Below are positions 9,115-18,761 of a stretch of DNA of 64,000 bases, in pieces. Source of the DNA: DATMER01 sp963741305 (GTDB lineage Bacteria > Acidobacteriota > Thermoanaerobaculia > Multivoradales > UBA5704); assembly GCA_963741305.1 (NCBI GenBank), contig CAVUHL010000003.1, positions 6,696,001 to 6,760,000 on the forward strand, written 5' to 3'. The notes under the pieces were generated by a model, which ran no database searches, was not told the origin of the DNA, and worked only from the letters and a program-made list of their open reading frames with translations. The stretch's first letter is position 1. Each line of letters starts with the position of its first letter. The position numbers were made by a program, and so were the translations under genes.

Positions 9115-12100
9115 ATGAGCGGCAACAAGCATGACGTCTTCCTGAGTCACAATAGTGCTGATAAACCGGCAGTAGAGATTCTTGCCAAAAAATTGAGTGC
9201 TGAGGGCGTCAATCTCTTTTTCGATAAATGGAATCTGGTTCCCGGCAAAGCCTGGCAGGAGGAGGTCGAAGAAGCGCTATCTCAGAGTAAAACCTGTGCC
9301 GTCTTCCAAGGGCCTCATGGGCCCGGCACCTGGGAAAACGAAGAAATGCGGGCCGCTCTGGCTCACCGGGCGAACGGTGGAATGCTTCGAGTCTTCGCCG
9401 TCTTCCTTCCTGGGTCATTGCCGGATAAGGCAGATTTACCGCCCTTCCTGAAGCGCTTCACCTGGGTAGATTTCAGCTCTGGCTTAGGGGACGCCGATGC
9501 CTTCTGGCGTTTGCTTTGCGGGATTCGCGGCGAGGAACCGGGACCATACCACTCAAGAGTCAGCCCCCAAGCGGTGGTCCATTCCCGAGTGGATCGCCCC
9601 CCATATTTGGGGATGTTGCCTTTCAAAACTGACGATGCCGATCTTTTCTTTGGCCGTGATGCGTTGATCGGGTACATGGTTGAACGTCTTCGTAACAGGC
9701 GTTTTCTGGCAGTTATAGGCTCGTCAGGGAGTGGCAAATCCTCTTTGGTTCGTGCTGGCTTGATACCTGCTCTGCGAAAAGGAGCTCTCCCGGAAAGCAA
9801 GACTTGGCGCATCGTGCTCTTCAGGCCAGGGCACAATCTCCTAAGAGATCTCGCGACACGGCTGTTGAACCTCGAGGATCCTGATATTTCGCCGAGCGAT
9901 CGAATCGATCATCTTGTGACAGAGATGGGTAAGAGTCCCTATGCATTGGCCACCGAAGTGCGGACGGCTCCATCCCACATCCTGTTGGTTGTTGATCAGC
10001 TAGAGGAAGTCTTTACATCTTCAGACTCGGAGCGTCAGGCTCTTTTTGCAAACCTCCTTGATGCTACGGGTCTTGTATCTGCGAAGATCTCCGCGGTCGT
10101 CATTCTACGGACAGATTTCTATGCGCGCATCGCGGCCTACCCTGACCTGGCAGAGCGGATCGCCGCCCGACAGGTTATCGTCACGCCAATGCAGGAGAGC
10201 GATCTGTCGCAAGCGATTAGACGCCCTGCGGAGTTATCAGGCTTGCGTTTCGAAAAAGACCTGGACTATGAGATTCTGAGAGAGATGGAGGGCCAGGCGG
10301 GCGCCTTACCCTTGCTGCAGCACGCGCTACTCCAGTTGTGGGAGCGCCGCGAGGACAATACCCTGACGTACGCTGCGTACAAAACCATTGGTTATGTGAA
10401 GGGTTCGATCGCGAACTGGGCCAACTCAGTTTATGAGAAGCTATCAACTGCACAACAAGCCTCGGCGCGTCGCATTTTAATCGAGCTTGTTCAGCCCCAA
10501 AGGGCCGCTCGACGACGAGTTTACCAAAAGGATCTCATTACCGAGCCCAATCGAACCCCAGAAACTGAAGGAGCCTTGGAACAACTTATAAAGGCGCGCC
10601 TCCTCACCACAGATCGTGATCCCTCAACCCAGGAGAACTTGGTCGAGATTGCCCATGATGCCCTTCTCCAAGAGTGGCCGCTGTTTCGTACGTGGATCAA
10701 GGAATCGAGAGCCTCCCGCTCGACTCATTCCCAGCTTCAGGAGCGCATACGCGTCTGGGAAGAGTACGACCGAAGCAAGGACTGCCTAATTCGCGGAGCC
10801 GAGTTGAACGAGATCGAGCTTTGGAGCCGCGAGAATCCTGACCAAATGGTTTCAGTAGAGAAGGAGTACCTGGAGGCGTGCCGAGAAGTACAGAGAGTTG
10901 ACACACAGCATAAGAGACTTTTGGAAAGCTTCTTGACTCGCCAAGCATACTCATTGGATTCGCTCGATCGTCGAGGAGCCACTGTTCAGACTATTCAGTC
11001 GACGGCCTCTCGACAAACGACCGAGGGTGCCAGATCAATGGTCTCAGATCTCGAAATCGCCATTCGGCTTGACGGGTCGCTCAGCCTTTCATTCGAGATC
11101 AGCGCCCCGGATGAGGGGATTAACTCGCTCACATTGCCCCTCAAACCACTCCCTGCGGCCCCGGAGAAGTTTCTCCACCATCTCTTCAAAGATCTTGAGA
11201 ATCTACCTCTGGACACGGAAAAGGCCAGTCGAGCTGCCGAGGCAGAGATCGCTGACAAGGGTCAAGCTATCTGGGAGCTCTTTCCTCTCGAGTTGCAAGA
11301 GATTCTCTGGAAACGTCGCCGCAGAGCTCTGACTCTGCTGATCCAATCGGAAGAATCCTACATCCCCTGGGAGATAGCTCGTCTCCAGAGTAGGAACCGA
11401 CGAGGCCAGAGAATCCTTGGGCCGTTCCTCTGTGAGGCATTCGCTGTCACACGTTGGATTCGCGGCAAACGTCACCGGACACATCTTCCGCTCCGTAACC
11501 TGGCGCTGGTGGTCCCGCAAACCTCGCAGTGCACGGAGTTTGCTGCGGAGCAGAAGGAGATCCGTGCCCTCGCAGAGCGCCAGGGTCGAGAGGTCTCCGG
11601 CATCGACCCGACCTTTCTGTCGGTCCGGCAGGCCATGATCTCAGGCGTTTTTGACGGCTGGCATTTTGCGGGCTACGGGGCTGCCATCAGCGATAATGCC
11701 AACCAATGGGGAATCGAGTTGGACAAGCCCCCACCTTTCACTACCGAGGACCTGCTCAGCGAGACGAGAAATCTCGGCTTAGCGAGGCCTCTCATCTTCC
11801 TCAGTGGTTGTGCCATGGACAGGAGCGCTCTCGCGCTGACCCCACCGGGCGACTGGGCTCGCAGCTTTCTCGATGCAAACGCCGGAGCCTTCATTGGTAC
11901 CTACTGGAAGATCGGGCCTGGCAAGTCCCGAGAGATGGCGAAGGCGATCTACAAGGGGCTGTTCGAGGGCAAAGCCATCGGTGAAGCCGTCCGTTTAGCA
12001 CGGCTCCACCTCCACAAACGGTATCAGAGGGACCCAACCTGGCTTGCCTACACCATCTTCGCTCACCCTTTGGCTTCAAGCGAGCCGCCCGCTGTCAAGC

Positions 12101-13209
12101 CAACTCAGCGCCGGCAAGTGGAGGACCAACAGCCGGTGCAACTCACGCCTTTGACCCTTTCGTGGAGGAAAGATATTGACTCTCCGGGCGCCCTGCTTCG
12201 CGCCCAATATGGAGTGGTCCCCTTCCATCGCCGCGAGGCTGAGCTTCGAGATCTCTTGGTCTGGTGCCGCGACCCCTCTTCAATGGGCGTCCGCCTCTAC
12301 ACGGGTCCTGGCGGCACGGGCAAGACTCGGCTGGCCCACGAAGTGGCCTCACAGATGCGAGCCGAGGGATGGTGGGCAGGGTTCGTCACCTCTGAGGCCC
12401 TTCACTTTCCCGAGAAGACCTGGGAAGCGCTGGCACGGCCGGAAGTGAAGGTCCTCATGATCGTGGACTATGCGGAGACCAATCAGCCGTTTCTGATCTC
12501 AATCTTGCGTGCAATGTATCGAACTGAAACTAGGCCGATCCGGCTCCTTCTTCTGGCACGGGATGCTTTTGGTTGGTGGGAGCAACTCAAGAGTGAGAAA
12601 GAGGGTGTCGCTGAGATTCTCAACAGCCAGGCCTCCAGGCATTCGCTCTCGCCGCTGGCTGACTCAATGGATGCTCGTCTGGCCTCCTACAAGCTGGCAG
12701 CGCACGCCTTTTCCCAGCGTCTTCAAGTGACACCTCCTTCCGAACCGCCCACCGACCTCGATGCCGATTTCTTCGACAATGGCCTACTTCTCCACATGAA
12801 GGCGCTGATTGAGGTGGAAGGGGAGGAAAAGGCCAAAGGAGAGGATGGCATCCTGGACCGAGTCCTGGCACGCGAGAGGAAGTTCTGGGAGGTTCATGTG
12901 CGAGACCGGGGACTGCCTCCCGAAATCCTACCCGGGATCGGTTCGGCTATGGCCGTCATCACTCTCGGAGGAGGAGTAGCCGAGGAAAAGCAAGCTGTCG
13001 AGGTACTGCGCAAACTTCGATTCTTCGAGAACAGACCCAGGCAAGTTATTGTGGAAGTCGCCCGCCTGCTCCACGACATCTACCCAGGCAAGCGCTGGAT
13101 CGAGCCCCTCCAGCCCGACCTATTGGGCGAGCACCTTGCTCAGCGCGAACTCGAAAAGGGGGCGGACGAGTTGCTGGATCTGGTGTTGGGGCCGCGGAGC
13201 GGGGCGTGA
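9115..13209 (+). CDS. TIR - nSTAND1 NTPase - degenerate CHAT - NTPase fusion protein
   Basis: The 1364-residue protein starts with a TIR domain (HDVFLSHNS, a conserved TWENEE glutamate region). An nSTAND1 NTPase follows, with Walker A GSSGSGKSS at about residue 203, Walker B ILLVVDQLEEVF, and a C-terminal helical region ending near residue 620. From residue 642 it is a full paralogue of the preceding CHAT-NTPase protein. However, the catalytic His is Tyr854 (HFAGYG; codon TAC against CAC), while Cys899 remains (LSGCAM), so the CHAT part is probably proteolytically dead. The second NTPase keeps GPGGTGKTR. TIR domains of this type commonly hydrolyse NAD or signal. ATG 9115 is preferred over GTG 9097 because AGGGG lies five bases upstream and the TIR domain begins at once. 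It starts 21 bases after the upstream stop. Confidence 0.85.
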   Translation: MSGNKHDVFLSHNSADKPAVEILAKKLSAEGVNLFFDKWNLVPGKAWQEEVEEALSQSKTCAVFQGPHGPGTWENEEMRAALAHRANGGMLRVFAVFLPGSLPDKADLPPFLKRFTWVDFSSGLGDADAFWRLLCGIRGEEPGPYHSRVSPQAVVHSRVDRPPYLGMLPFKTDDADLFFGRDALIGYMVERLRNRRFLAVIGSSGSGKSSLVRAGLIPALRKGALPESKTWRIVLFRPGHNLLRDLATRLLNLEDPDISPSDRIDHLVTEMGKSPYALATEVRTAPSHILLVVDQLEEVFTSSDSERQALFANLLDATGLVSAKISAVVILRTDFYARIAAYPDLAERIAARQVIVTPMQESDLSQAIRRPAELSGLRFEKDLDYEILREMEGQAGALPLLQHALLQLWERREDNTLTYAAYKTIGYVKGSIANWANSVYEKLSTAQQASARRILIELVQPQRAARRRVYQKDLITEPNRTPETEGALEQLIKARLLTTDRDPSTQENLVEIAHDALLQEWPLFRTWIKESRASRSTHSQLQERIRVWEEYDRSKDCLIRGAELNEIELWSRENPDQMVSVEKEYLEACREVQRVDTQHKRLLESFLTRQAYSLDSLDRRGATVQTIQSTASRQTTEGARSMVSDLEIAIRLDGSLSLSFEISAPDEGINSLTLPLKPLPAAPEKFLHHLFKDLENLPLDTEKASRAAEAEIADKGQAIWELFPLELQEILWKRRRRALTLLIQSEESYIPWEIARLQSRNRRGQRILGPFLCEAFAVTRWIRGKRHRTHLPLRNLALVVPQTSQCTEFAAEQKEIRALAERQGREVSGIDPTFLSVRQAMISGVFDGWHFAGYGAAISDNANQWGIELDKPPPFTTEDLLSETRNLGLARPLIFLSGCAMDRSALALTPPGDWARSFLDANAGAFIGTYWKIGPGKSREMAKAIYKGLFEGKAIGEAVRLARLHLHKRYQRDPTWLAYTIFAHPLASSEPPAVKPTQRRQVEDQQPVQLTPLTLSWRKDIDSPGALLRAQYGVVPFHRREAELRDLLVWCRDPSSMGVRLYTGPGGTGKTRLAHEVASQMRAEGWWAGFVTSEALHFPEKTWEALARPEVKVLMIVDYAETNQPFLISILRAMYRTETRPIRLLLLARDAFGWWEQLKSEKEGVAEILNSQASRHSLSPLADSMDARLASYKLAAHAFSQRLQVTPPSEPPTDLDADFFDNGLLLHMKALIEVEGEEKAKGEDGILDRVLARERKFWEVHVRDRGLPPEILPGIGSAMAVITLGGGVAEEKQAVEVLRKLRFFENRPRQVIVEVARLLHDIYPGKRWIEPLQPDLLGEHLAQRELEKGADELLDLVLGPRSGA
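11023..11040 (+). promoter_or_regulatory. Retained ribosome-binding site and ATG inside the TIR-STAND-CHAT fusion
   Basis: At the fusion joint, GAGGGT (11023-11028) is followed after nine bases by an in-frame ATG (11038-11040) that starts MVSDLEIAI. The paralogous free-standing gene has the same arrangement: GAGGGT, nine bases, then ATG at 6892 starting MVSPEI. The site looks like the old start of a once separate gene. It could still initiate a 723-residue CHAT-NTPase isoform. Confidence 0.6.
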
Positions 13210-13273
13210 GAGGAGATGCGTTGGCGCGGCTCGTGATAGAATCTCTGCGATCCTCCGGAACACTTGGCCGCTC

Positions 13274-16200
13274 ATGGACACCGCTACTACCCACTCCTCG
13301 GTCTTCATCTGCTACAGCCGCAAGGATGGCAAGTGGCTCGATGCTCTCAGCACCATGCTGGCGCCAGTGGTTCGTGCCGGGATCGCCTCCATCTGGTGGG
13401 ACAGAAAGATTAAGCCGAGCCAGATCTGGAGGCAGGAAATCGCTGAGGCGCTCGCCTCCGCTCGGCTGGCAATCTTGCTCGTCAGTCCAAACTTCCTGGC
13501 GTCAGACTTCATTCAAGACGAGGAGCTCCCATTTCTGCTCGACGCGGCTCGGCGTCAGAGGGTGAAGCTCCTGTGGGTTCTGGTAAGCCCATGCCTTCAC
13601 GAGTACTCGCCGCTTCGGCACATCCAGGCAGCCCTCGAACCTTTGCGCCCTTTGAGTAAGCTGCGAGGAGCGGATCGGCAGGAGGCGCTGGTCAGCATCA
13701 GCAGAGCGGTCGTTGAGGCTCTTGCCCCAGAAGCGCCCGATCTTGCCCCACTAGGTGTTCAAACCTTAGGAGCCGAGGAGATCTCTACCGAGATGGCGGA
13801 CAGACCTCCCTACAGGGGTATCGAGGTCTTCAGAACTGAAGACGCCGATCTCTTCTTTGGCCGGACGACACTCACCGCACACCTGATCGAGCGTCTTCGT
13901 GAAAGTCCCTTCCTCGCACTCGTTGGTCCGTCTGGAAGCGGCAAGTCCTCATTGGTCTACGCCGGCCTGATCCCGGCTTTGGGTAAAGGTGCGATTTCCG
14001 GCAGTGCTGAGTGGAGGATCGTGCCTGTCAAACCGGGTCGCAGCCCGCTCAAGGATCTTGCCGGTCGCCTTTCAGAATTCTTCGTGAGTCACCAAGAGTC
14101 TTTCAACGATTGGCAAGAAGACTTCGCTTTGGCAATGTACAAAAATAATGGAGCCCTGAAGGCCCAGATTGAAAGACTTGCTCCGATGCACTTTCTGGTC
14201 GTCGTCGACCAGTGCGAGGCGATCTTCACCCAAGGTTCTACTGAGCTTGAGCGTCAGGCTTTCTTCATCAACTTGCTCAATGCTTCGGGTCCCTCATCTG
14301 CCAAGGTTACGGTGGTACTCATTCTCCGTGCCGACTTCTACGCCCACCTGGACGCGTTCCCCGAGCTAGCGGATCGGATCGCGGCCCGTCAGGTGTACGT
14401 AAGTTCCCTTCAGGAAAACGATCTCCGCCAGGCGATCATTCGTCCAGCACAGCAGGCTGGGTTGCGCTTCGAGGAGGGGTTAGCTGAGCGAATTTTGGCA
14501 GAAATGCGTGGGTATATCGAAGCCATGCCCTTGCTGCAACAGGCCCTTCGTGAGCTATGGAATCGACGTGAGGGCTTGACTTTGACGTTTGCTGCCTACC
14601 GCGCCATTGGGGAAGTGAAGGGCGCTATCGCGAATTGGGCCGAATCGGCCTTCGAAAAGCTCTCAACTCCCCAAAGGGAGCTGGCTCGCCGCCTTCTCGT
14701 GGAACTGGTTCAGCCGGGAGAGGATACACCGGACACTCGGCGCCGCGTGCTCCGGAGCGAGTTGTACCTCGATCCCGATCGTGTCCTAGAGACGGAAGCA
14801 ATTGTGGAGCACTTGGTCCAGCATCGTCTCCTCACCGCGGACCGTGACCCCTCGACCCGGGAAATGTCGATAGAGCTCACCCATGATGCTCTCCTTCAAA
14901 AGTGGCCAGAATTGCGCGAATGGCTCGAACAGTCACGCACCTCCCGCCTGACTCGCAAGCATCTTCAAGAACGAGTACGGCGTTGGGAACACTTCCACCG
15001 GGATCCGGGAAGTTTGGTAGACGGCCCCGAGTTGGCCGAGTATGAGATTTTGCGTCGGGATCACCCTGGCGAAGTCAGCGTCGCCCAGAATGAGTACGTG
15101 GAAGCATGCATTGGGAATCGCCGAGTTGATTCTGGTCTTCTTAACAAGACTCAATCTCCCCCTGAGTGGGCCATGCGGCGGGCACAAGAGCGCACCGTCG
15201 ACGGTCCGCGAGGTAAGCCAATTCTGGATGCTCAACGCCCTTGGGATTTGGCGGAAACTGGATGGGGTGTGGTATTCGCCCCGAACCTCGACCGGCGTGT
15301 GCGTGCCGCACTTGAGGAACTCTTGGATCATCGCCGCAGCCAAGCAGCCCGTTACCACAGCCATTATTACCGAGAGCTTACATACCAAGACGGGTCAGCC
15401 TTTGACTTCTTGAAGCGCAACGGCGCTAGACCGGGCATGATAGCTGACCCTGATTTCTTGCCCTACTACCTCTTGCTTGTAGGCGATCCTGAGTCACTGC
15501 CTTACAGATTTCAATCCGAGCTCGACATCAACTACGCAGTGGGTCGGATCTGCTTTGATCGGGTCGATGACTATGCCGCGTACGCGCGCAGTGTCGTAGT
15601 GGCAGAGACGCGAAACCAACCGCGTCCCCGGGAGGTAGCGTTCTTCGGGACAGCGCACAAGAATGATCCAGCATCGCACAAGACCTCTCAGGACCTGATC
15701 AACAAATTGGCAGAGTCAGTTCGTGAGCTACGGCCGGAGTGGAGAGTTCAGGAGGTGCTCGGCACTCAAGCGGACAAGAAAAAGCTTCGCTCTCTTCTAG
15801 GAGGCCCCGAGACTCCTGCGTTTCTCTTCACTGCTTGCCACGGCTTGGGATTTGACATGGACGACGACCGCCAGGAATCGTGTCAAGGGGCCTTGGTTTG
15901 CCAGGATTGGCCCGGACCGGAAGATGAGGAAGGTGTCAACGAGGCGCAGTGGTTTGCCGCCAGCGATGTATCGGAGGAGGCTTCTCTAAAGGGCTTGGTG
16001 GCTTTCTTCTTCGGCTGCTACAGCGTGGGAACCCCCCGGCACGACAACTTCGACCAGACTTCACTCGGCAAACCGCGGCCGATCACGCCGAAGGCCTTCG
16101 TCTCGCAGTTGCCGCAAAAGCTGCTGGCTCATCGGAGTGGCGGCATGCTCGCGCTCATCGGACATCTGGACCGCTCGTGGACGGAAGGCTTTACGGGCTC

Positions 16201-16468
16201 TCTTCGCGGAGAGGGAATTAGCGCTTACAAGCATATGGTACGCCGACTGCTACAGGGCCACACGGTCGGTTGGGCAATGGAGTACCTCAATCAATCCTAC
16301 GCTTCTCTGGCTGCGATGCAGGGCAACGTAGAAGAAGAATGGCACCGGGGAAATGGCGTAAACGCCGATGAACTAGCACAGCTCTGGCGGCTCCGCAACG
16401 ACGCTCGAAATTTTATGGTCTTCGGAGACCCCGCTGTGCGCCTGCCCGGTTTGGGGGAACCACGCTAA
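13274..16468 (+). CDS. TIR - nSTAND1 NTPase - caspase/C25-like peptidase fusion
   Basis: The 1064-residue protein begins with a TIR domain (SSVFICYSRKD, IWWDRKI, SDFIQDEE). An nSTAND1 NTPase follows (Walker A GPSGSGKSS, Walker B FLVVVDQCEAIF). The C-terminal module of about 400 residues is nearly colinear with the stand-alone protein at 25230-26801. That module has a clan-CD arrangement: His856 in TACHGLGF and Cys915 in FFGCYSVG, resembling caspase, CHAT or gingipain-type peptidases. Binding of a ligand by the STAND module could release TIR or protease activity. The start is ATG 13274, directly before the TIR domain. The frame is open further upstream to 13049, but that part overlaps the preceding gene in another frame. 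The exact peptidase family (C14 or C25) is uncertain. Confidence 0.8.
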   Translation: MDTATTHSSVFICYSRKDGKWLDALSTMLAPVVRAGIASIWWDRKIKPSQIWRQEIAEALASARLAILLVSPNFLASDFIQDEELPFLLDAARRQRVKLLWVLVSPCLHEYSPLRHIQAALEPLRPLSKLRGADRQEALVSISRAVVEALAPEAPDLAPLGVQTLGAEEISTEMADRPPYRGIEVFRTEDADLFFGRTTLTAHLIERLRESPFLALVGPSGSGKSSLVYAGLIPALGKGAISGSAEWRIVPVKPGRSPLKDLAGRLSEFFVSHQESFNDWQEDFALAMYKNNGALKAQIERLAPMHFLVVVDQCEAIFTQGSTELERQAFFINLLNASGPSSAKVTVVLILRADFYAHLDAFPELADRIAARQVYVSSLQENDLRQAIIRPAQQAGLRFEEGLAERILAEMRGYIEAMPLLQQALRELWNRREGLTLTFAAYRAIGEVKGAIANWAESAFEKLSTPQRELARRLLVELVQPGEDTPDTRRRVLRSELYLDPDRVLETEAIVEHLVQHRLLTADRDPSTREMSIELTHDALLQKWPELREWLEQSRTSRLTRKHLQERVRRWEHFHRDPGSLVDGPELAEYEILRRDHPGEVSVAQNEYVEACIGNRRVDSGLLNKTQSPPEWAMRRAQERTVDGPRGKPILDAQRPWDLAETGWGVVFAPNLDRRVRAALEELLDHRRSQAARYHSHYYRELTYQDGSAFDFLKRNGARPGMIADPDFLPYYLLLVGDPESLPYRFQSELDINYAVGRICFDRVDDYAAYARSVVVAETRNQPRPREVAFFGTAHKNDPASHKTSQDLINKLAESVRELRPEWRVQEVLGTQADKKKLRSLLGGPETPAFLFTACHGLGFDMDDDRQESCQGALVCQDWPGPEDEEGVNEAQWFAASDVSEEASLKGLVAFFFGCYSVGTPRHDNFDQTSLGKPRPITPKAFVSQLPQKLLAHRSGGMLALIGHLDRSWTEGFTGSLRGEGISAYKHMVRRLLQGHTVGWAMEYLNQSYASLAAMQGNVEEEWHRGNGVNADELAQLWRLRNDARNFMVFGDPAVRLPGLGEPR

Positions 16469-16530
16469 TCGATCTCCGGCTTCCAAGTCCAGAGTTGCAA
16501 AGCCTGATGCCAGACTTCTGAGTGGTTCCC

Positions 16531-18759
16531 ATGTTCGCCGACGCCACCAAGGGCACCCTCACCACCCTGACACGCCTGGCCCAGCGAAACTCCGGCACGC
16601 GGCGATGGATCGAGCTCGCTCTGCGAGAACGCCTGGAGATCCTCGTCGAGTCTGCTCTGGAGGTCGCCCTCGAGACCGGGGACCCGATCGGCCGGGTGCT
16701 GGACGACGTCTTTCAAGACATTGAGGATCGAAAGCTCCTGAGCCGCGTCATGCGATGGTTCGATGCGCGGCGGTTCGGCGACCCGGTTCCATTGATGGAA
16801 CTCGCGCTCACCGTGACCCGCCGTCTTTTGACTCGGCGCCTTGCGAGGCCCGAAACGGCGAGCGATCGGGAGTCGCTGGTGGATCTCTGGCTGTCCCGGA
16901 ATCTCGCTCGGCGCCTCCGCGCGATCAGTCATTCCGAAGAGGCCCTGGAAGTCGGCCGCCAAGCTCTCGAGCGTGCCCGCGAGCTCGCAGCCGACCAGCC
17001 CCTGCTCTTCGAACCTGTGCTGGGACAATGTCTCCACGGCGTTGCCGTGACGTTGTCTGTGCTGGGACGCCACCAGGACGCCGCCGGGACGGCATCCGAG
17101 GCCGTCGAGCTGTTTTCCCGCCTGCAGCGGGAGAATCGTCATGATCCCTCCGACCTGGCCAGCAGTTTGGAGATCCTGGGCATGGAGCTCGGGAATCTCG
17201 GTCAATCTTCCGCCGGGCTGGAGGCGATTTCCCAGGCTGTCGAGATCTACCGCGAGCTTCGGCGAGAGGACCCCAACAGCTTCCGGTCCTCTCTGGGGAG
17301 CAGCCTCTATTTCCTCAGCTCCCGGCTCTCGGAGCTCGGCAGGTGGAGAGAAGCCCATGAGGCGGCACGGCAGGCAGCGGAAATCGGCCGCGACATCGCG
17401 GAGGCCGAGCCTTCGTCATTTCTCCCCCGATTTGCCGAGTATCTGAACAATCTGGGTAAACAGCTCTATCTCGTCGGTGAGGTCGAAATGGCAGCCCAGG
17501 TGGCCCGGGACGCGACGGACATCTTGCGTAAGCTCCATGGCTCGCGCCCCGGGGTCTTCCAGCACCGCTTCGCCATGAAGCTATCGAATCAGGCAGCACT
17601 CTTTGCCGAAATCGATCAGGCGGGAGCTGCTCTGCAGCTTGCGGACGAGGCGGCAGCCATCTACCGCGAGCTCGCCGCGAGCAATCCGGTTGTGTACATG
17701 GAGGAGCTCATCCTTTGCCTGCAGAATCTCGCCATACTTCTCGAAACCATGGGCCGAACCGACAAGGCTGTAGCCGTCTCCGAAGAAGCGTTATCTCTCC
17801 GCCGGAGTCCTCCTTTCCAGACCACCGCAAACGAAAAAGCACGGAAAGCGCTCGCCGACAGCCTGGAGCTTCACGGCCTTCGGCTGAAAGGCATCGGCAG
17901 AAGCCATGACGCGCTTCCTTTTCTGGAGGAAGCTGTAACGCTCCGCAGAACGCTCGCCGCGGAGCTGCCTTCTGCCTTCCAGCCGTCATTGGCTCAAGGC
18001 TTGCTGAATCTGGCGAATGCCCATCTATCACTCGGATCCCTCCGCGAGGCCGCCAGTGCCAACGATGAGGCGGTCGAGATCTGCGGAAACCTGATGCAAG
18101 ACGGCAGCCTCTTCTCCAAAGTGACGCTGGTACAGATCCTGTCGACCCGGGCCATCATCCTCCAGGAAATCAGGAATTTCTCGGAAGCCTTGTGGGTCCA
18201 GCGGCGGCTTCATCGCCTGCTCGGGAACCTGGCGCAGTCGCAGCCCCGGCTCTACCGCAAGCAACTGGCTGTAAACCTGGAAAACCTGGGGGCCTCACTG
18301 GGAAATCTCGGATTCCTCAAGGCTGCCGTCCGTCGTCTGCGGAAGGCTGTCTCAATCTGGCAGGAGCTTTCCGTTGAGACGCCGGACGCCCATCGTGCCG
18401 ATCTCTCCCGAGCGCTCCACAACCTCGCCTATCACCGCGGATTGGCCGGGCAGAAAAAGGCCGCCGTCACGGCCGGGGAGGAAGCCGTTCGATTGCTTCG
18501 CGAGCTCTCATCGGCCACACCTGACGTCTACGAGCTCCTGCTGGTCGATACTCTCCACAATCTGGCCAACCAGTACTTTCTCGCAGGCCGCTGGCGAGAG
18601 TCCCTGCGATCGAGCCGGGAGGCGATGGTCCTCATCCGACGGCTGGCGAAGAAACGGCCCGAGCTCTTGCCGGTGGCGGCCCGAGGGGCTCTCTTCTTGA
18701 AGAACAGGATCTCCATGCTCCGAGACGCAACGAGAGAGACTGCAGGCGCTCGGAGCTGA
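16531..18759 (+). CDS. TPR protein with conserved N-terminal module (paralogue 3)
   Basis: The 742-residue protein opens MFADATK, matching MFAAPDK of the next gene, which is why I chose ATG 16531 rather than the in-frame GTG at 16522. The shared module (TLTRLAQRN, VALETGDPIG, PVPLMELALTV) is followed by TPR units of about 46 residues to the C-terminus. Several units are more degenerate than in paralogue 2. It is the first of three consecutive plus-strand TPR genes separated by 2-3 bases, so they form one transcript. It follows the TIR-STAND-peptidase gene by 62 bases. Its likely role is as an interaction scaffold or protease target in the same pathway; this is inferred from position only. Confidence 0.8.
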   Translation: MFADATKGTLTTLTRLAQRNSGTRRWIELALRERLEILVESALEVALETGDPIGRVLDDVFQDIEDRKLLSRVMRWFDARRFGDPVPLMELALTVTRRLLTRRLARPETASDRESLVDLWLSRNLARRLRAISHSEEALEVGRQALERARELAADQPLLFEPVLGQCLHGVAVTLSVLGRHQDAAGTASEAVELFSRLQRENRHDPSDLASSLEILGMELGNLGQSSAGLEAISQAVEIYRELRREDPNSFRSSLGSSLYFLSSRLSELGRWREAHEAARQAAEIGRDIAEAEPSSFLPRFAEYLNNLGKQLYLVGEVEMAAQVARDATDILRKLHGSRPGVFQHRFAMKLSNQAALFAEIDQAGAALQLADEAAAIYRELAASNPVVYMEELILCLQNLAILLETMGRTDKAVAVSEEALSLRRSPPFQTTANEKARKALADSLELHGLRLKGIGRSHDALPFLEEAVTLRRTLAAELPSAFQPSLAQGLLNLANAHLSLGSLREAASANDEAVEICGNLMQDGSLFSKVTLVQILSTRAIILQEIRNFSEALWVQRRLHRLLGNLAQSQPRLYRKQLAVNLENLGASLGNLGFLKAAVRRLRKAVSIWQELSVETPDAHRADLSRALHNLAYHRGLAGQKKAAVTAGEEAVRLLRELSSATPDVYELLLVDTLHNLANQYFLAGRWRESLRSSREAMVLIRRLAKKRPELLPVAARGALFLKNRISMLRDATRETAGARS

Positions 18760-18761
18760 AA

